Shown one piece after another: positions 25,660-37,435 of a stretch of 64,000 nucleotides of DNA (its first letter is position 1; the number at the start of each line of letters is the position of its first letter). A program made the position numbers and the translations under genes. The stretch lies in NCBI GenBank assembly GCA_030737875.1, contig CM060922.1:757341603-757405602 (forward strand). Direction: 5' to 3'. The notes under the pieces were generated by a model, which saw only the letters and a list, made by a program, of their open reading frames with translations, did not search any database and was not told the origin of the DNA. This stretch comes from Allium sativum. Taxonomy: Eukaryota; Streptophyta; Magnoliopsida; Asparagales; Amaryllidaceae.

Positions 25660-26593
25660 TTGTTAATAAGTTTAGAAAACAATGGTAGTCATTGTTCTCC
25701 TTCTTTTACCTTATTCTCATGTTTTGCTACAACACTTAATTTAAATGTATCTCTTTCATCTTAACTTAGTTTTCTGCAATCCATAGGTCTAAATTGACCA
25801 GAAAATCGCCAAGAACGTAATGACGCTAATCCCGTGGCCAAATTCTTGAAGCTCTTCAAATTTTTCTTTTTAAAAAAATATTTTAATCGCATTGAATTTC
25901 TTCTTATTGCATGTAATTTATCAGTCTTTTCTTCATTTCAATGCATGAACTTATTACATGCAATTGTATTATCATATTTTATTTTATTGTCATAAAATGC
26001 GGGGTGTTACATTACACATGTGACATACAGTTTCATTAACATTTTCCACTTAACCTTTGAATTAAGCCTACCGATTTACATTTTCATACACCCCAAATTT
26101 CAGTCATATTCTACAATATAAGGTATTCCCCATATTTCCCTCTTTTATTTTCATTCCCAAACATTCCCCAATTTTCCCAATTTCGTTCATATGTATGTCT
26201 CTTACGAGATTGATCTAGGCCCAAAGGTAGCCTAGTCTTAAAAAATAAAAAGGGAATAAGAGAGGGAGAAGAACAGAAATAGGCATATAATGACAACCGA
26301 ACAACAGAATAGGTGTATGGAAAATTATATGTAATTATAGCATATCTGTTTACATCTAAATCAGTTTCTTAACGTGCATAGGCTTAGATCTGGTTTATTA
26401 ACATGTCAAGGTTTCTGTTAAATTTTTATATCTAAAAGTAACATGAACTCACAGAGATTGGATCGGAGCAAAAGAAATGTCTCTCATGTATGTACATGCT
26501 AATGTTGTAAAAGATAGTCTAATTCAATCCAAGCTGAAGCAACATCTCCTTGTCTACATTGTTTTAGGTGTAGGAAAACAATAAAAATGCTGC

Positions 26594-26604
26594 CATATAT
26601 ATAG
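26594..26604 (-). promoter_or_regulatory. TATA box of LTR D
   Basis: CTATATATATG on the minus strand, about 70 bases downstream of the GGTCGACC cluster. No clear telo-box follows (only a degenerate CACCTAAAAC). Confidence 0.45.
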
Positions 26605-26674
26605 ATTACATCCAAAGAACCCAACAAACAAACAAGTCCAGGTTCATAAAATGAATCTTCCCAGATCTGGGGTA

Positions 26675-26761
26675 GGTTGACCCCTGGGTCGACCCTAGGG
26701 TCGACACATCCTTTTGTGGGTCGACCCATAGGTCGACCCCTTTTGGGTGTGGGTCGACTCC
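26675..26761. promoter_or_regulatory. Cluster of six GGTCGACC palindromes upstream of the D TATA box
   Basis: Sites start near 26675 (variant GGTTGACC), 26686, 26698, 26718, 26730 and 26751. Two are the perfect palindrome GGGTCGACCC. Start-to-start spacings are roughly 11-21 bases. They lie about 70-160 bases upstream of the TATA box in element orientation, where a multi-site upstream activator would be expected. The binding factor is unknown. Confidence 0.55.
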
Positions 26762-27042
26762 TAAGGGTCTTATTCCCTCCCTAGTTCACCGCTTCTTTTA
26801 TTCGATTTATTTTGAATTTCTAGTCTAATTTATTTATATATATCCTTCTTATATGTATACAAACTTATAACATTTATTTCTTCTTCATACGATGTTCGTT
26901 TTACGCAAAATCGAAGTCTATCTAAACTAGAATTTCGAGACGAGCGCAATGATACATTCTGTTTTACTTAATTCCTAGTATTTAATTAAGTATTCTTTAT
27001 TTTATTGTCATTAATGTTCTTTTAACATTATAGGGTGTTACA

Positions 27043-27213
27043 ATTATCTTATCTTCGAACATAGGGTCTTGAAATCTTGGAAATGGCAAATTAGGCTGAG
27101 ATTGGTAGGGCTAAGTTATCCTCAATTGTCCTCTAGATCGATTTCTCTTTAAATTTTATCATATATGCATTGTCAATTCTCAAACTGGGTGTTGACGGTT
27201 TTTATCATTAACA
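27043..27213 (+). mobile_element. Element E 5' LTR, right end
   Basis: Resumes after solo LTR D (first five bases ATTAT are the D target duplication) and ends at about 27207-27213, just before the primer site. Confidence 0.65.
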
Positions 27214-27216
27214 TTT

Positions 27217-27233
27217 TGGTGCTAGAAGGAGGG
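27217..27233 (+). promoter_or_regulatory. Primer-binding site of element E
   Basis: TGGTGCTAGAAGGAGGG directly after the LTR end and 70 bases before gag. It resembles primer sites of Tat-type gypsy elements. The tRNA is not assigned here. Confidence 0.6.
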
Positions 27234-27304
27234 CTAGAACCTTCAATTCTCTTATTCAATTATAAAATTAATTTGGTGAACTTATTGCTTAATGGTAGGA
27301 AAGG

Positions 27305-28963
27305 ATGAAATCAAAAAGATTGGAAGCCATAAATAAAGAGTCAGTTCTTGATGTTATCCTGGAGGAAAACATAACTCCGACATTCAACTTAAACACCACT
27401 AAAGTAGGTCTAACCTCTAATCAGTTACAACTATCAAACCGGAATGTCATGGAAGAAAATGCTATCAAACTAAAGTCTCTCGAGAAACAAGTCCTTGAAA
27501 TGCAAACTCTCATGCAAGTTATTCAGGCGCAAAAGTCTTCGAGGAACACCAGACCAAACCAAAGGGAGGAAGTCGAATCTCTAAGAAGAAAAGCTCCCAA
27601 ACAATGCGAGGGAAAAGAAAAAGTCAAGGCAGCTTCCTCCAAGAAGAAGGGACCCCATCTGTCAGAGGTAAATCATCAAGGAAATCAACGCAGCAAGGAG
27701 AAGTCCGAAAATTCTACTACCAAAGGGTACAGTCCCAAGAGGTCAGACTATGATAATACAGAAGCTTACCTCAAAGACATGACAAAAAACAGTTAGAGAT
27801 CTGCTTGGGAGTAAAATGAAAAGAACCTTGGATGAGAAGGTTAATGACAACGAAAGGGTGTCTTCTTTCACCGATGAAATTATGAATACTATTATACCAT
27901 CCGGTTTGAAGATCCCAACCATGAAGTATCTTGGAACCACTGACCCAGATGATCATCTGACGGCTTTTGAATGCCAAATGGACCTTTATAATGCTTCAGG
28001 AGTTGTCCGATGTCCTCTCTTCCCAATAACACTCCAAGGGGTAGCTGCTAAGTAGTACTTCCAGTATCGGGACCATTTACTCATGGAAGCAATTTTCCTA
28101 TGAGTTCTCTACATTGTTCCTCATCTATAAGGACTCAACAATATATATTGTCATCACTAACATAAAGCAAAGGCAAAAGGATTCTTTGGGAGATTATTTG
28201 AAAAGGTTCAATGTGGAAGCTTTGAAAGCAAAAGACATGAATGACCGTGATAAGATCATTATCGTTCATTCAAGACCAATTGAGAACACTCCTTTCTAGA
28301 AGTGGTTATATATCCAAGGGTGCAAAGACTTGCAAGATTTCCACTTCCAGGCGGATAAATTCATCCACATCGAGGAGTTGTACTACACAAAGAAGAAGTT
28401 TGGCCCCAATAGGGAAGGAAGGAACCCAAGCTTTAATTGAAAACCTCAAGGTGGAAATTTTGGGTTTGATGGAATCCAGACGAAGCCAAGATGGGAAGAT
28501 TCTAACACAAACTCTATGGCTTTGAGTAAACCTATATCATTTATATATGTTATGGACAAGGAAAGAGTCAACAACTTTTCAGTATCTTTTAAGGGTAAAA
28601 ACCTCCTAGAACCATACAATGGAAGAAAGTATTGTCAGTACCACAAGACAAATGGGGATAATACGAATGAATGCAAAGTGTTAGAGGGCATAATTCGAAA
28701 GCTCAATCGTGAAGGGCACTTAAAAAAATTTGTTCTGGACAAACAACAAGCAACCCAACATACCAACGGGAATTAAAAGTCTCGGCTAACTTAGTAGAAG
28801 CTCCAATTGAGGAGGGTCAACTAGATTTGGGCCCTCCGATAAATCTAATTAATGTGATACATGAAGGGCCACACCCTGCCAGGAATAGCCAAGCTGCCCA
28901 GAACCGATATATGGGAGAGGCCCGAGAGGGGAATATTTTCTATTCAAGAAGAGTCATCACTTA
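27305..28963 (+). pseudogene. Element E gag (Ty3/gypsy), frameshifted
   Basis: N-terminal frame 27305-27796 (163 codons) has a coiled-coil-like stretch around residues 50-75 and a Lys-rich tail. After a frameshift near 27790 the capsid-like core follows (27816-28055), with FTDEIMNT, YLGTTDPDDHLTAFE and the CPLFPITLQGVAAK block; the next codon, usually Trp, is a stop. After another shift, 28114-28776 carries SLGDYLKRFNVEALK and the Cys/His motif CQYHKTNGDNTNEC, then GHLKKFV, with stops at about 28299 and 28438. A linker toward protease (LGPPINLINVIHEGP) runs to 28963, where F is inserted. At least two frameshifts and three stops: no functional product. Confidence 0.88.
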
Positions 28964-29075
28964 AGAATTGTAACAACCCGCAAATTCTGAACCAATTTAA
29001 AATTTTTATTTTAGGAAGTTTAATGAAAATTTAATATTTAAAATTGTATATTTTAAATAATAATGATTAAAATTA

Positions 29076-30133
29076 GGGTGCATTTTTTAGAGGTCCCTAT
29101 TAAGTTTCAAAATATAAAAAAAACCCGGTCATAAACTTATTGTAAATTAGGTCCCTGTTTTCAAAACTTATAAAATAATAATTAAAAAAAATTCGTAAAT
29201 TAGTAATAAAATATATTACGTATTATAAAAAAAATAGTTCAAAAAACAACAAAAATAATGTCAGAAAGAAGAAAACGGCAAAAAAACAGAAAAAACTGCA
29301 GTTAAATGCATAATATTATGCACGTTTTTGATTTTATTGCATGCATAAGTGCAATTATTGCAGTTCTTCCAGCGCATAGATTTAAGTTAATATTTCAGTT
29401 CATTTTTATTTGCATCCAAATGTGCAAATTTCTCAGAAAACATGCACACATGTGTGCAACATTTTTATAGGATAAAAAGTAGGGACCTAATTTATAAAAA
29501 AAAACAAAGTTCTGAAAATTTTTAAACCCGCCCCCTATTTTATTTTTTCCGCCTTTTTGTATTTTTTTAAAAAAAATGTGCGTACGTTCATAAAAAAAAT
29601 CTAAAATATGGAAATAATGTCAGGAATCTACGGAAATCGAAAAAAAATAGTTGCATACATTTATGCAATTATTACTGATAATTGCATATATATATATATG
29701 CAACTTTTCTGTAAGCTGTTTTCAGATTAAAATCTGAAAATAAACCTGCACAAATGTATGCAAGTATTTGAAATTTTTGCGCACATGTATGCATTTATTT
29801 GCATGAATAAAAATCAACGAAGATGTATGTAGTGAAAAATATGCACGGATGTATGCAGGAAAGTGATATATGTGCATACTATTATGCATTTAACTGAAAA
29901 TTTCGTTTTTTTTTTGGTTTTTTTGATTTTTGACGCCTTCGTTGATGGTTTTTTGTTCTGAAATTTTTAGTGTTTACATGTTTTATTTAAATACGAATTT
30001 ACGTGATTTTTTTATATTTTTTTTATATTTTTTTGATGACTTTTCAGAAAATAGGGACCTAATTTACAATAAGTTTATGACCGGATGTGAGCCTAATTAA
30101 GTTTCAAAATAGGGATGTGAGCCTAATATTCAC
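29076..30133. mobile_element. MULE-like non-autonomous DNA element G1 (1058 bp)
   Basis: Flanked by a perfect 9-bp duplication TTAAAATTA (29067-29075, 30134-30142), the size typical of Mutator-like elements. The inverted termini share an identical inner block (CCGGTCATAAACTTATTG and onward) within ends that start GGGTGCATTTT and finish ATATTCAC. The interior is AT-rich with TGCATACATGTATGCA-type palindromes and no transposase. The F 3' LTR shows the empty site near 56450. G2 is a second copy. Confidence 0.88.
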
Positions 30134-30776
30134 TTAAAATTATTTTAATCGAGGTTAGAGCAAATGTATTCATTTTGATTTCTAAAGGAATTAGAAATAG
30201 TACGGTAGTTTGAAAAGTCAAACATGTACTTTGACCGAATGTACCGGATTCAAAATTTAATGGATTTTAGTGAAACCAAAAATATCTAAATCTGTTTGAA
30301 ATTATCTTTCCAACGAATCCGAAAAATCGAAATTTCATAGTGGGAATCAAAAGATATGGCCAGTTGAATATTTAGAATAGTCGCTATATTATAATTTATA
30401 GCCCGTGTAAAAGACCATTTTTCAAACGACCTCCATTTTCGACGAAACTACTTTTGTTGGAACCAGAATTTCAAATTATTACTAGGTTTCAATTTTCATA
30501 ATTTTTCGAATTAATATGTGAGCGTAGCAAAGGAAAACGTGTTTTGTCAGTCAAATTTAATCAACTTGAAAATGGTCATTTTTCGAACGGTCTCGGAATT
30601 CAACGAAACTAGTTTTTGTTACGACCGTATCGTTAAAACATAACCTGAAATAACTTTTCTGTAATTTTTAGAGTCAGTATGTGGCCCTGGTAAATTAAAA
30701 TGTGCGATCAAATTAAATAATTAAATGATTTATAATTTAATTTAAAGAAAAACATATCGTAACAGCCGAACTGGGT

Positions 30777-31000
30777 GGGGAGCAAGGTGCGTAGCAAGTC
30801 AGCTATCCAAGGAACGAGGAAGGCTAGATATAGGTAGCTAACCTGCGAGTTAGTCCATTAGGCAGTCTCTTCTCTGTGATTAATGCTACAGGAAAGAGGC
30901 GGAGCCTCGACTCACATAGAACATAGCGAACAGGTCGTTGGCACTCCCTCGTCTAACATGTCTCGTTTCCGACCCCTCTCTAATGCGAAGTAGCCCTTGG
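30777..31000. other. GC-richer filler insertion in the F 5' LTR
   Basis: The 3' LTR reads straight through this site (GAACTGGGT, three bases, CGAACCATAT at about 57090-57106), whereas here 224 bases replace those three. Composition is near 50% GC, unlike everything around. No target duplication and no terminal repeats, so it looks like end-joining capture rather than transposition. The style resembles plant organellar, perhaps mitochondrial, DNA, but I cannot confirm the source. Confidence 0.6.
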
Positions 31001-31132
31001 CGAACCATATTCCATTGTGTTTGGGACGGGGGTATTTATCTAGGGGTGACAGTCGTTGGGTCTCGTTTGGAGTTCGGATGGTTTAACAAGTTATCTTTGA
31101 ATTTAATAATTAAAATAATATAAATTATACTC

Positions 31133-31167
31133 TATAAATACGTGGTATAATACGCTAACCCTAAACC
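31133..31167 (+). promoter_or_regulatory. Element F promoter (5' LTR): TATA box and telo-box
   Basis: TATAAATA (31133-31140) and AACCCTAAACC (31157-31167). Conserved in the 3' LTR at 57239-57273. Confidence 0.6.
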
Positions 31168-31287
31168 TAAATACAACAGCCGCAGTACTAGTTTTCCAAT
31201 GGCCGAAACAATCCAGAATTGATCCCATTAAAACTTTAAATCCACACAACAATTTTCTAAACAAAAAGGGGGAAATCGAAGTAATAG

Positions 31288-31588
31288 ATGAGGTCTTTAA
31301 TTTGTACGGTCATGATCGAAAATAGAGGTTCGGTTTTCTCGATTTTGGTGCTGGAACACGCGGACTTTGGACTGGTCATGCGGCCGACCTGGGCCACCGA
31401 GTTGGACGGGCTTGGGATCGGTGGAAGCTCTCGGTGGTGGCGTTCGTGTGGTGGCGGTGAATTGGAGACCGGCGGCCTCTGGCTCCCTGCGCAAGCGAAG
31501 TTGTAAATCGATGAATGGGTTCGTGACCTGGAACCAAAATAGATGTGGAAGAAGAAAGGTGCGGCCCTATTCAAAGAGATGGAATTAG
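31288..31588 (+). pseudogene. Leader open frame of element F, 5' LTR copy (frameshifted)
   Basis: Same frame as 57394-57684. One extra base at about 31413 (GGGATCGG against GGGTCGG) splits it into two frames, 31288-31506 and 31367-31588. No known domain. It lies about 120 bases after the predicted start site. Confidence 0.2.
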
Positions 31589-34542
31589 TAATTATAATTA
31601 AGTTAATTATTTAATTAGTAAATTTAATTATTATCAAATCTTTAAACTATCATATCTCGTTCAAAACAAAACAGAATTTGACGATTTCAGCTTTGTTGGA
31701 ATCACAGCGATGAGATTTAGATGATGAAACCAACCAGATCTGAAAAGGAGCAGTTTTGAAATTCAGCCAAATTTGAATGTGAATAGAAATTCATAAATGA
31801 ATACGAACGATTTCTGAAAACCGGCCACTATGAGATTTCCTTTTTATATAATTTATTTATTTATTTAATTTAATTGCTATGGAATGATTGTATGTGTATG
31901 ACTGAGATCTGCTATGTGATGATATTGTGAATGATTTATCTGTTTTGTTGGTGATGTATAAACACAGATTTATATGTGTTAAATAAAAATTAGTCATATT
32001 GTTTTATTTTTGGTTTGGATTAAAATTTCCATTTCAATAAAAATAAATCACATTGTTTTATTATTGATTTGGATTAAAATTTCCATTTCGACAAAAATAA
32101 ATCATTTTGTTATAGTGTTGTATTGAAATAGAATTGTCAATTCGACATTTGAAACATTATTTTGATTATTGTTGTTGAATTGAATTAGATTTCCAATTCA
32201 ACATAAAAACATTATTTGGATTATTTGTGACGGCAACGGATTTCGCCCGGACCTAATCGATCGCTAAACCGACCAAGACCGTTCGAATCCCGCATACGCT
32301 AACTTTGGGTATACAACACATCAGAACAAATAACAGAAGACTTCAATAAACATCATAATAATGTTACATCAGAGTACAGAATATCAGAGTATATCGAAAA
32401 TAATACACAGCGGAAGATAAATTTACATAAATGTAATACAATGCACAGCGGAAATATAAACTACACAGCGGAAGACTGTAAATGCCTGGACACAGCTTAA
32501 AGCTTCAATCCAGAATCCTGCTCAAAACATCTGCAAAATAAAACTACTCGACTGCCCGTGTGGAAAATAGGGGCACCCGAGTTCGCAAGGGAAAAGCAAA
32601 CTACAGGTCAGTCATGGGACTGGTGTGAGAACTCAAAAACAGTTGTTAAACTTGTTTAAAAATAAGGCAAATCACGGGACCACGCCACTTTCGCGGAACG
32701 GGTTTACCCCCATGAAAGCCAGTGTATAAGCAACAATCAATATAGATATATGGATCTACTATGCATCACACAACATGCAATATCCCAATCTACCCACTTA
32801 GATTTTCCAAATCCAATTCAATTTACAGAAATTATTCCTTTGGATTTTATTCCCGATTTCTTATTTCAAATCATTTGAAATACATATCTAACTTTCTATA
32901 TCAAAGTAGATTTCACTTCGGGATCTCAAATCAAATCATTTGGAAATGTGAATTCCAAAACATAACAATGCATACAAACAAGTATGCAACCAAATATCGT
33001 GCTCCCCATCGACAAGGCAAAGGGTACGCACCTCGAAACTCGATATATATATGTGCACCTACCCCACGTAGGAGTAGGCTACACCGACGATGCACCTCCC
33101 ACTCATGGAGAGCATACACCGCCCTCTCACCCATACTTTTAGTCTCAGGGTTACCCGAATCTTTAGCCACATACTAAATCATTTCATATCCCGAAGTAGG
33201 GAAAATCATTTCACAACATAATAATCACAAGTACTTTCAAAATATAGTACTTCACATCTGTAATTCACGCATATGATCAGTCACTATTAATCACATAACC
33301 TTTGAGCTCGTACGTCTCAAAGAAGGGTGTTAAGCAAGAGAATAAATTCTCCGCCACCAAACAGATACATCATTAATAGCAACTGATCGAATACGCGATG
33401 AACCACAATGTAACATATAATACATTTCTAAATCATTTTAGAAATCATCGGGTTTTGGGCCTCGAAATCCTTTCTGTTTTATAAAACATTTTTATAAAAC
33501 ATTCCCTGTCCAAAATCGGGAATACGTTTCTTTTCGCTTTAAGAAAAATATCATTTCACAATCATTCATTAAATTTGAAATGAACACAATATCGCTAAAC
33601 ACCTTATCGTCAAATCGTGAAGTGTTTCACAAGGCGTTAGCACACGGATATTTTCAACCCAACCCAATGCTAAATGCAAAAGCATATTTTGCTCATAAAC
33701 TGGTCGAGCACAATCCAAACCATCAATCAATCAAATTTGACATTAAATATAAGGTTTTAAATAGAGAGAGTATTGACTTATATTTAACATCAAATCCTGA
33801 AACCAACAGATATCATATCGGGAATAACGATATCGATATCTTCCAAATTCCCATCACAATATCTGTAATCACGGAATCCAATATCGAAAATATCCATTGA
33901 TAATTTCAATTCAAATCTAATCCAATTTATTTATTTTTAACCATTGGATTATTTTTCTAGTTAACAACTAGTTCATTTCGATAAAAATCTATTTTTATCT
34001 TTTCAAATATGGAGTTTTTCATCCCAATTCTTCCCAAATCATTTCTTATGATTTTACACAAATTATTACTATTTTTAATAATTTTATCAAGGCCTGTACG
34101 GTCGATTTCCATCAATGGCCATCGAACTGCACTTACAGCGACCTTTTTCGAATTTGATTTGGACGTATCTCCAAATCCAACCGTTAGATTTCAAATTTCT
34201 AATATTCCTTAGAAATCTCTTTTCGATACGAACCCAACGGTTCTGATTTCAGGAGAATCCGACGGTCGGATCTCCCGTAATGTCCGTTCGAAGTCAATGG
34301 TCGAAATTCGCGAACTGCCGCAGCGCGGCGCGTTCTATTCAGGCCATTTATTATATATATAATATATATTTCGTCGATTTCTATTTAAAACGAATTATAT
34401 AAATAGTTTTGAATTCGTTTCAAAAACATTTTCAACTTCCTTTTCAATTCAAATCACAATTGAATTCTTCTTTATAGATTCGTTTTAAAATTCATTTCTA
34501 TTCAATTCAAATTTCAATTCAATTTGAATTCGTTTTCAATTC

Positions 34543-34855
34543 AATTCAATTCGAATTCGTTTTCTATTCAATTCAATTCGAATTCGTTTTCTATTCAATT
34601 CAATTCGAATTCGCTTTCTATTCAATTCAATTCGAATTCGTTTTCTATTCAATTCAATTCGAATTCGTTTTCTATTCAATTCAATTCGAATTCGTTTTCT
34701 ATTCAATTCAATTCGAATTCGCTTTCTATTCAATTCAATTCGAAATCGTTTTCTATTCAATTCAATTCGAATTCGCTTTCTATTCAATTCAATTCGAATT
34801 CGTTTTCTATTCAATTCAATTCGAATTCGTTTTCTATTCAATTCAATTCGAATTT
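34543..34855 (-). repeat. 27-bp tandem array in B 3' LTR (about 12 units)
   Basis: Unit TTTTCTATTCAATTCAATTC plus GAATTCG. Because 27 is divisible by three, both strands carry long repetitive frames (nine-residue repeats) that are artefacts. The second copy is at about 40790-41098. Confidence 0.9.
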
Positions 34856-34965
34856 TTCATATGCATCGTTTTCATTTCATATATATATATATATATATCG
34901 TTTTCAATTCGAATATTTCATATACATTGTTTTCAATTCGAATATTTTCACTTCGCTATATATAT

Positions 34966-35220
34966 AAATTTCACTTTTCATATATTCGATATTTTCACTT
35001 TCAATATATTCGATATTTTCACTTTCGATATATTCGATATTTTCACTTTCAATATATTCGATATTTTCACTTTCGATATATATAAATTTCACTTTCAATA
35101 TATATGTTATTTCACTTCGCTATATATATATAAATTTCACTTTTTATATATATGTTATTTCACTTCGCTATATATATATAAATTTCACTTTTTATATATA
35201 TGTTATTTCACTTCGCTATC
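34966..35220 (-). repeat. 24-bp and about 46-bp tandem arrays in B 3' LTR
   Basis: About five units of TTTTCACTTTCRATATATTC plus GATA, then about three units of roughly 46 bases containing TATATGTTATTTCACTTCGC. Copied at about 41215-41462 in the other LTR. Confidence 0.85.
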
Positions 35221-35749
35221 AATCAATTTTCACAACAATTTCAACCAATAAATATCGTCCATAGTTTGTGGACGAGGGGCGTATATATATATATATATAG
35301 ATATTTATATATAGCAATTCACTTCCATTTTCAACACATATATAAAATTATAAAAAGAAATTGAAGAGTGAGAAATCCTCACCAATAGCTATCCACTAAC
35401 ACGATTTTTTCCTTAATAGAAATCTTCGCCTACTTCGCCTTCTTGTTGCTTTCGTTGCCTGTATCCTCTACATAGGTAAAAAAAATCGAATTTTTACTAT
35501 GTTATTCAATATATAAAGATTGCATTTTGACTTCGCTATTAAATATAAAGATTATATTTTTATTATTCTTTTGATGCAAAATTATATTTTTATTGCTTTA
35601 AAAATATGAGAATCATACCTTACTTCTTCTACTTAACAAAAATTCCATCTTTTCTATTTTTAAAAATATGATCTTTATTTTCAAGTCCAAATCCTTTTTT
35701 TAAAAATCAGGCTTTATACTTAAAAAAAATCATTTCAGTTTTATACTTT

Positions 35750-36005
35750 TTTTTAAAAAAAATCATTTCAGTTTTAAAATACTTTTTAAAAATCCAGTTT
35801 TAAAATACTTTTTAAAAATCCAGTTTTAAAATACTTTTTAAAAATCCAGTTTTAAAATACTTTTTAAAAATCCAGTTTTAAAATACTTTTTAAAAATCCA
35901 GTTTTAAAATACTTTAAAATTCAGTTTTAATATACTTTTTAAAAATCCAGTTTTAAAGTACTTTAAAATTCAGTTTTAATATACTTTAAAATTCAGTTTT
36001 AAAAT
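35750..36005 (-). repeat. 26-bp tandem array in B 3' LTR
   Basis: About nine units of CAGTTTTAAAATACTTTTTA plus AAAATC, some shortened. Copied at about 42010-42250. It lies between the predicted first exon and the GTGAGG motif. Confidence 0.85.
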
Positions 36006-36405
36006 ACTTTTTAAAACATTTCAGTTTTTCTTTTATAAAAAATCTGTTTTAACTTGCTTTTATAAAATCAGTTTTTAATTTTCAGTTTTTAAACCTAATT
36101 TTATAAATTCAGTTTTTTTAAATTACGTTTATATAAAATAAAAATAAAATAATAAAAATAAAAGGAAATACTTACAGGGGGGGGGAAAGAACTTCGCAGT
36201 TCGTCGGCGGCAAGGCGGAGTTGGGCTTCGCGGTGGCGTTGTGGCTTCGAACGGTGAAAGCGTTGACTTCGGGGGGGCTCTTCGTCGCGCTCGTGCGGTC
36301 TGGGAGGGGGGCTGCTCTGCTCTTGGCGGCGTTCGCCTGAGGGGGGGGGCCAGTCAGATTGAAGGAGGAGGAGAAGCGGTGGATCGGCTGCGTCTATCGA
36401 TAGTC

Positions 36406-36439
36406 TTAGGGTTTTCTTCCCCTTTTTTTTTTTATTTAG
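36406..36439 (-). promoter_or_regulatory. Element B promoter (3' LTR): TATA-like box and telo-box
   Basis: Minus strand CTAAATAA (36439-36432) and AAACCCTAA (36414-36406). The second copy is at about 42645-42677. The TATA match is weaker than in A, C and F. Confidence 0.45.
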
Positions 36440-37435
36440 TTTCTGGTTGTAATCGAATGAACGGGGGGGGCCAGTACGAAGGTAAAGGGGGGAGAAAGAA
36501 TTTATTTTATATTTTTTTTTTTATTTAATTATTTAATTATTCAAAAAGGTTGACTTTTACATACGACCTCAAAACGAGGCCCACCGCCTGTCGTCCATAG
36601 CGTTTCACCCCCATTCCGAACACAATGGGATATGTATCGCAAGCTGATTTGATCGTTACAATCAGTTTCCTTTTGAATTTTCATTTAAATCATTATATTG
36701 AATTTTAAACGCACATTTCAAATTACCGGGGTCACATACTAACTAGAAAAATTCCAGAAAAACATTTTCTAGCTTCGTATTGACGATATGGTCATAACAA
36801 AACTAGTTTCGTCGAATTCTGAGACCGTTTGAAAAATGGCCAATTTCCAGTCGATTAAAATCAACTGAAATGGTCAAAACACGTTTTCCTTTACCACGCT
36901 CACATATTGATTCGAAAAATTATGAAATTTGAAATCTAGCAATAACTTTACACTGCGGACCCAACAAAAGTGGTTTCGTCGAAATCCGAGGTCGTTTGCA
37001 AAATTGCTATTTTTAAGGGCCTTATATATATAAAAATATATATAAATTCCACAGCGACTATTTCTAATTTTAAACTGGACATATCTTATCATTTCTAAAA
37101 TGAAATCTCAGTTTGTTAACTTCGTTACAAAGATATAGTTATACAGATTCAAATATTTCTTGTTTCGTTCAATTCTGACTTATATTGAATTCTGTATACT
37201 CATTTGAAATTAGAAATCGAATTTTCGAACTACCGCGCCATTTTCAATTCCTTTTATAATTATATATAATTATTATATATTCTAACGACGACGTATATAA
37301 ATATATTCGTTCGAATTCTATTCAAACTAAATTTTTCGACGATATTATTTAAAATAATTCATTTTGAATATTCAAAATTCGCTAAAATTGCCGAAATAAA
37401 AATTTTAAACTGGCCCAGATTTTCGGGTTGTTACA

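Larger units (their letters stand above)
24132..26011 (-). mobile_element. Element C, 5' LTR, part 2 (U3 and promoter)
   Basis: Begins with CTACA, the second copy of A's target duplication, then matches the 3' LTR from about 9557 onwards. It ends GGGGTGTTACA, followed by TTACA, the duplication made by C itself. Contains the promoter (25046-25074), the TGAGTCA palindromes (25103-25115, 25183-25195), GTGAGT (24826-24821) and the better-preserved tRNA-like sequence (25584-25659). Confidence 0.88.
26012..27042 (-). mobile_element. Solo LTR D, second half (element-start side, with promoter)
   Basis: The first five bases are the TTACA duplication made by element C. In minus orientation this half starts TGTAACACCC at 27042, has a 440-bp U3, a cluster of GGTCGACC palindromes (26675-26761), a TATA box (26594-26604) and a GTGAGT motif (26447-26452). 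No open frame is convincing. The longest, on the minus strand at 26499-26729, overlaps the palindromes and TATA box and looks fortuitous. Confidence 0.8.
32226..37435 (-). mobile_element. Element B, 3' LTR (5210 bp)
   Basis: Starts TGTGACGGCAACGG and ends CGGGTTGTTACA, abutting the polypurine tract. Nearly identical to 38459-43663: by eye I find around eight to ten substitutions, a 12- to 18-base indel near 32800 and length changes in repeats and homopolymers, so the insertion is recent. Target duplication TTATT is exact (32221-32225, 43664-43668). Contains four tandem arrays, a promoter (36439-36406), a two-hairpin module (about 32548-32635) and three AGCGGAA motifs (about 32406, 32446, 32466). 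Plus-strand frames here (32761-33177, 33580-33900) are antisense to the element. Confidence 0.95.

Noticed and set aside
33580..33900. 106-codon plus-strand frame, identical at 39831-40151
   Set aside because: Antisense to element B. Identity only reflects the recent insertion of B. No recognisable domain.
34524..34967. 147-codon plus-strand frame and its minus-strand partner (with copies at 40770-41209)
   Set aside because: Produced by the 27-bp tandem repeat, whose period is a multiple of three, so several frames stay open on both strands. Not a protein.
36241..36528. Gly/Arg-rich 95-codon plus-strand frame (copy at 42480)
   Set aside because: Antisense to the B leader and built on poly-G runs whose lengths differ between the two LTRs, which destroys the frame.
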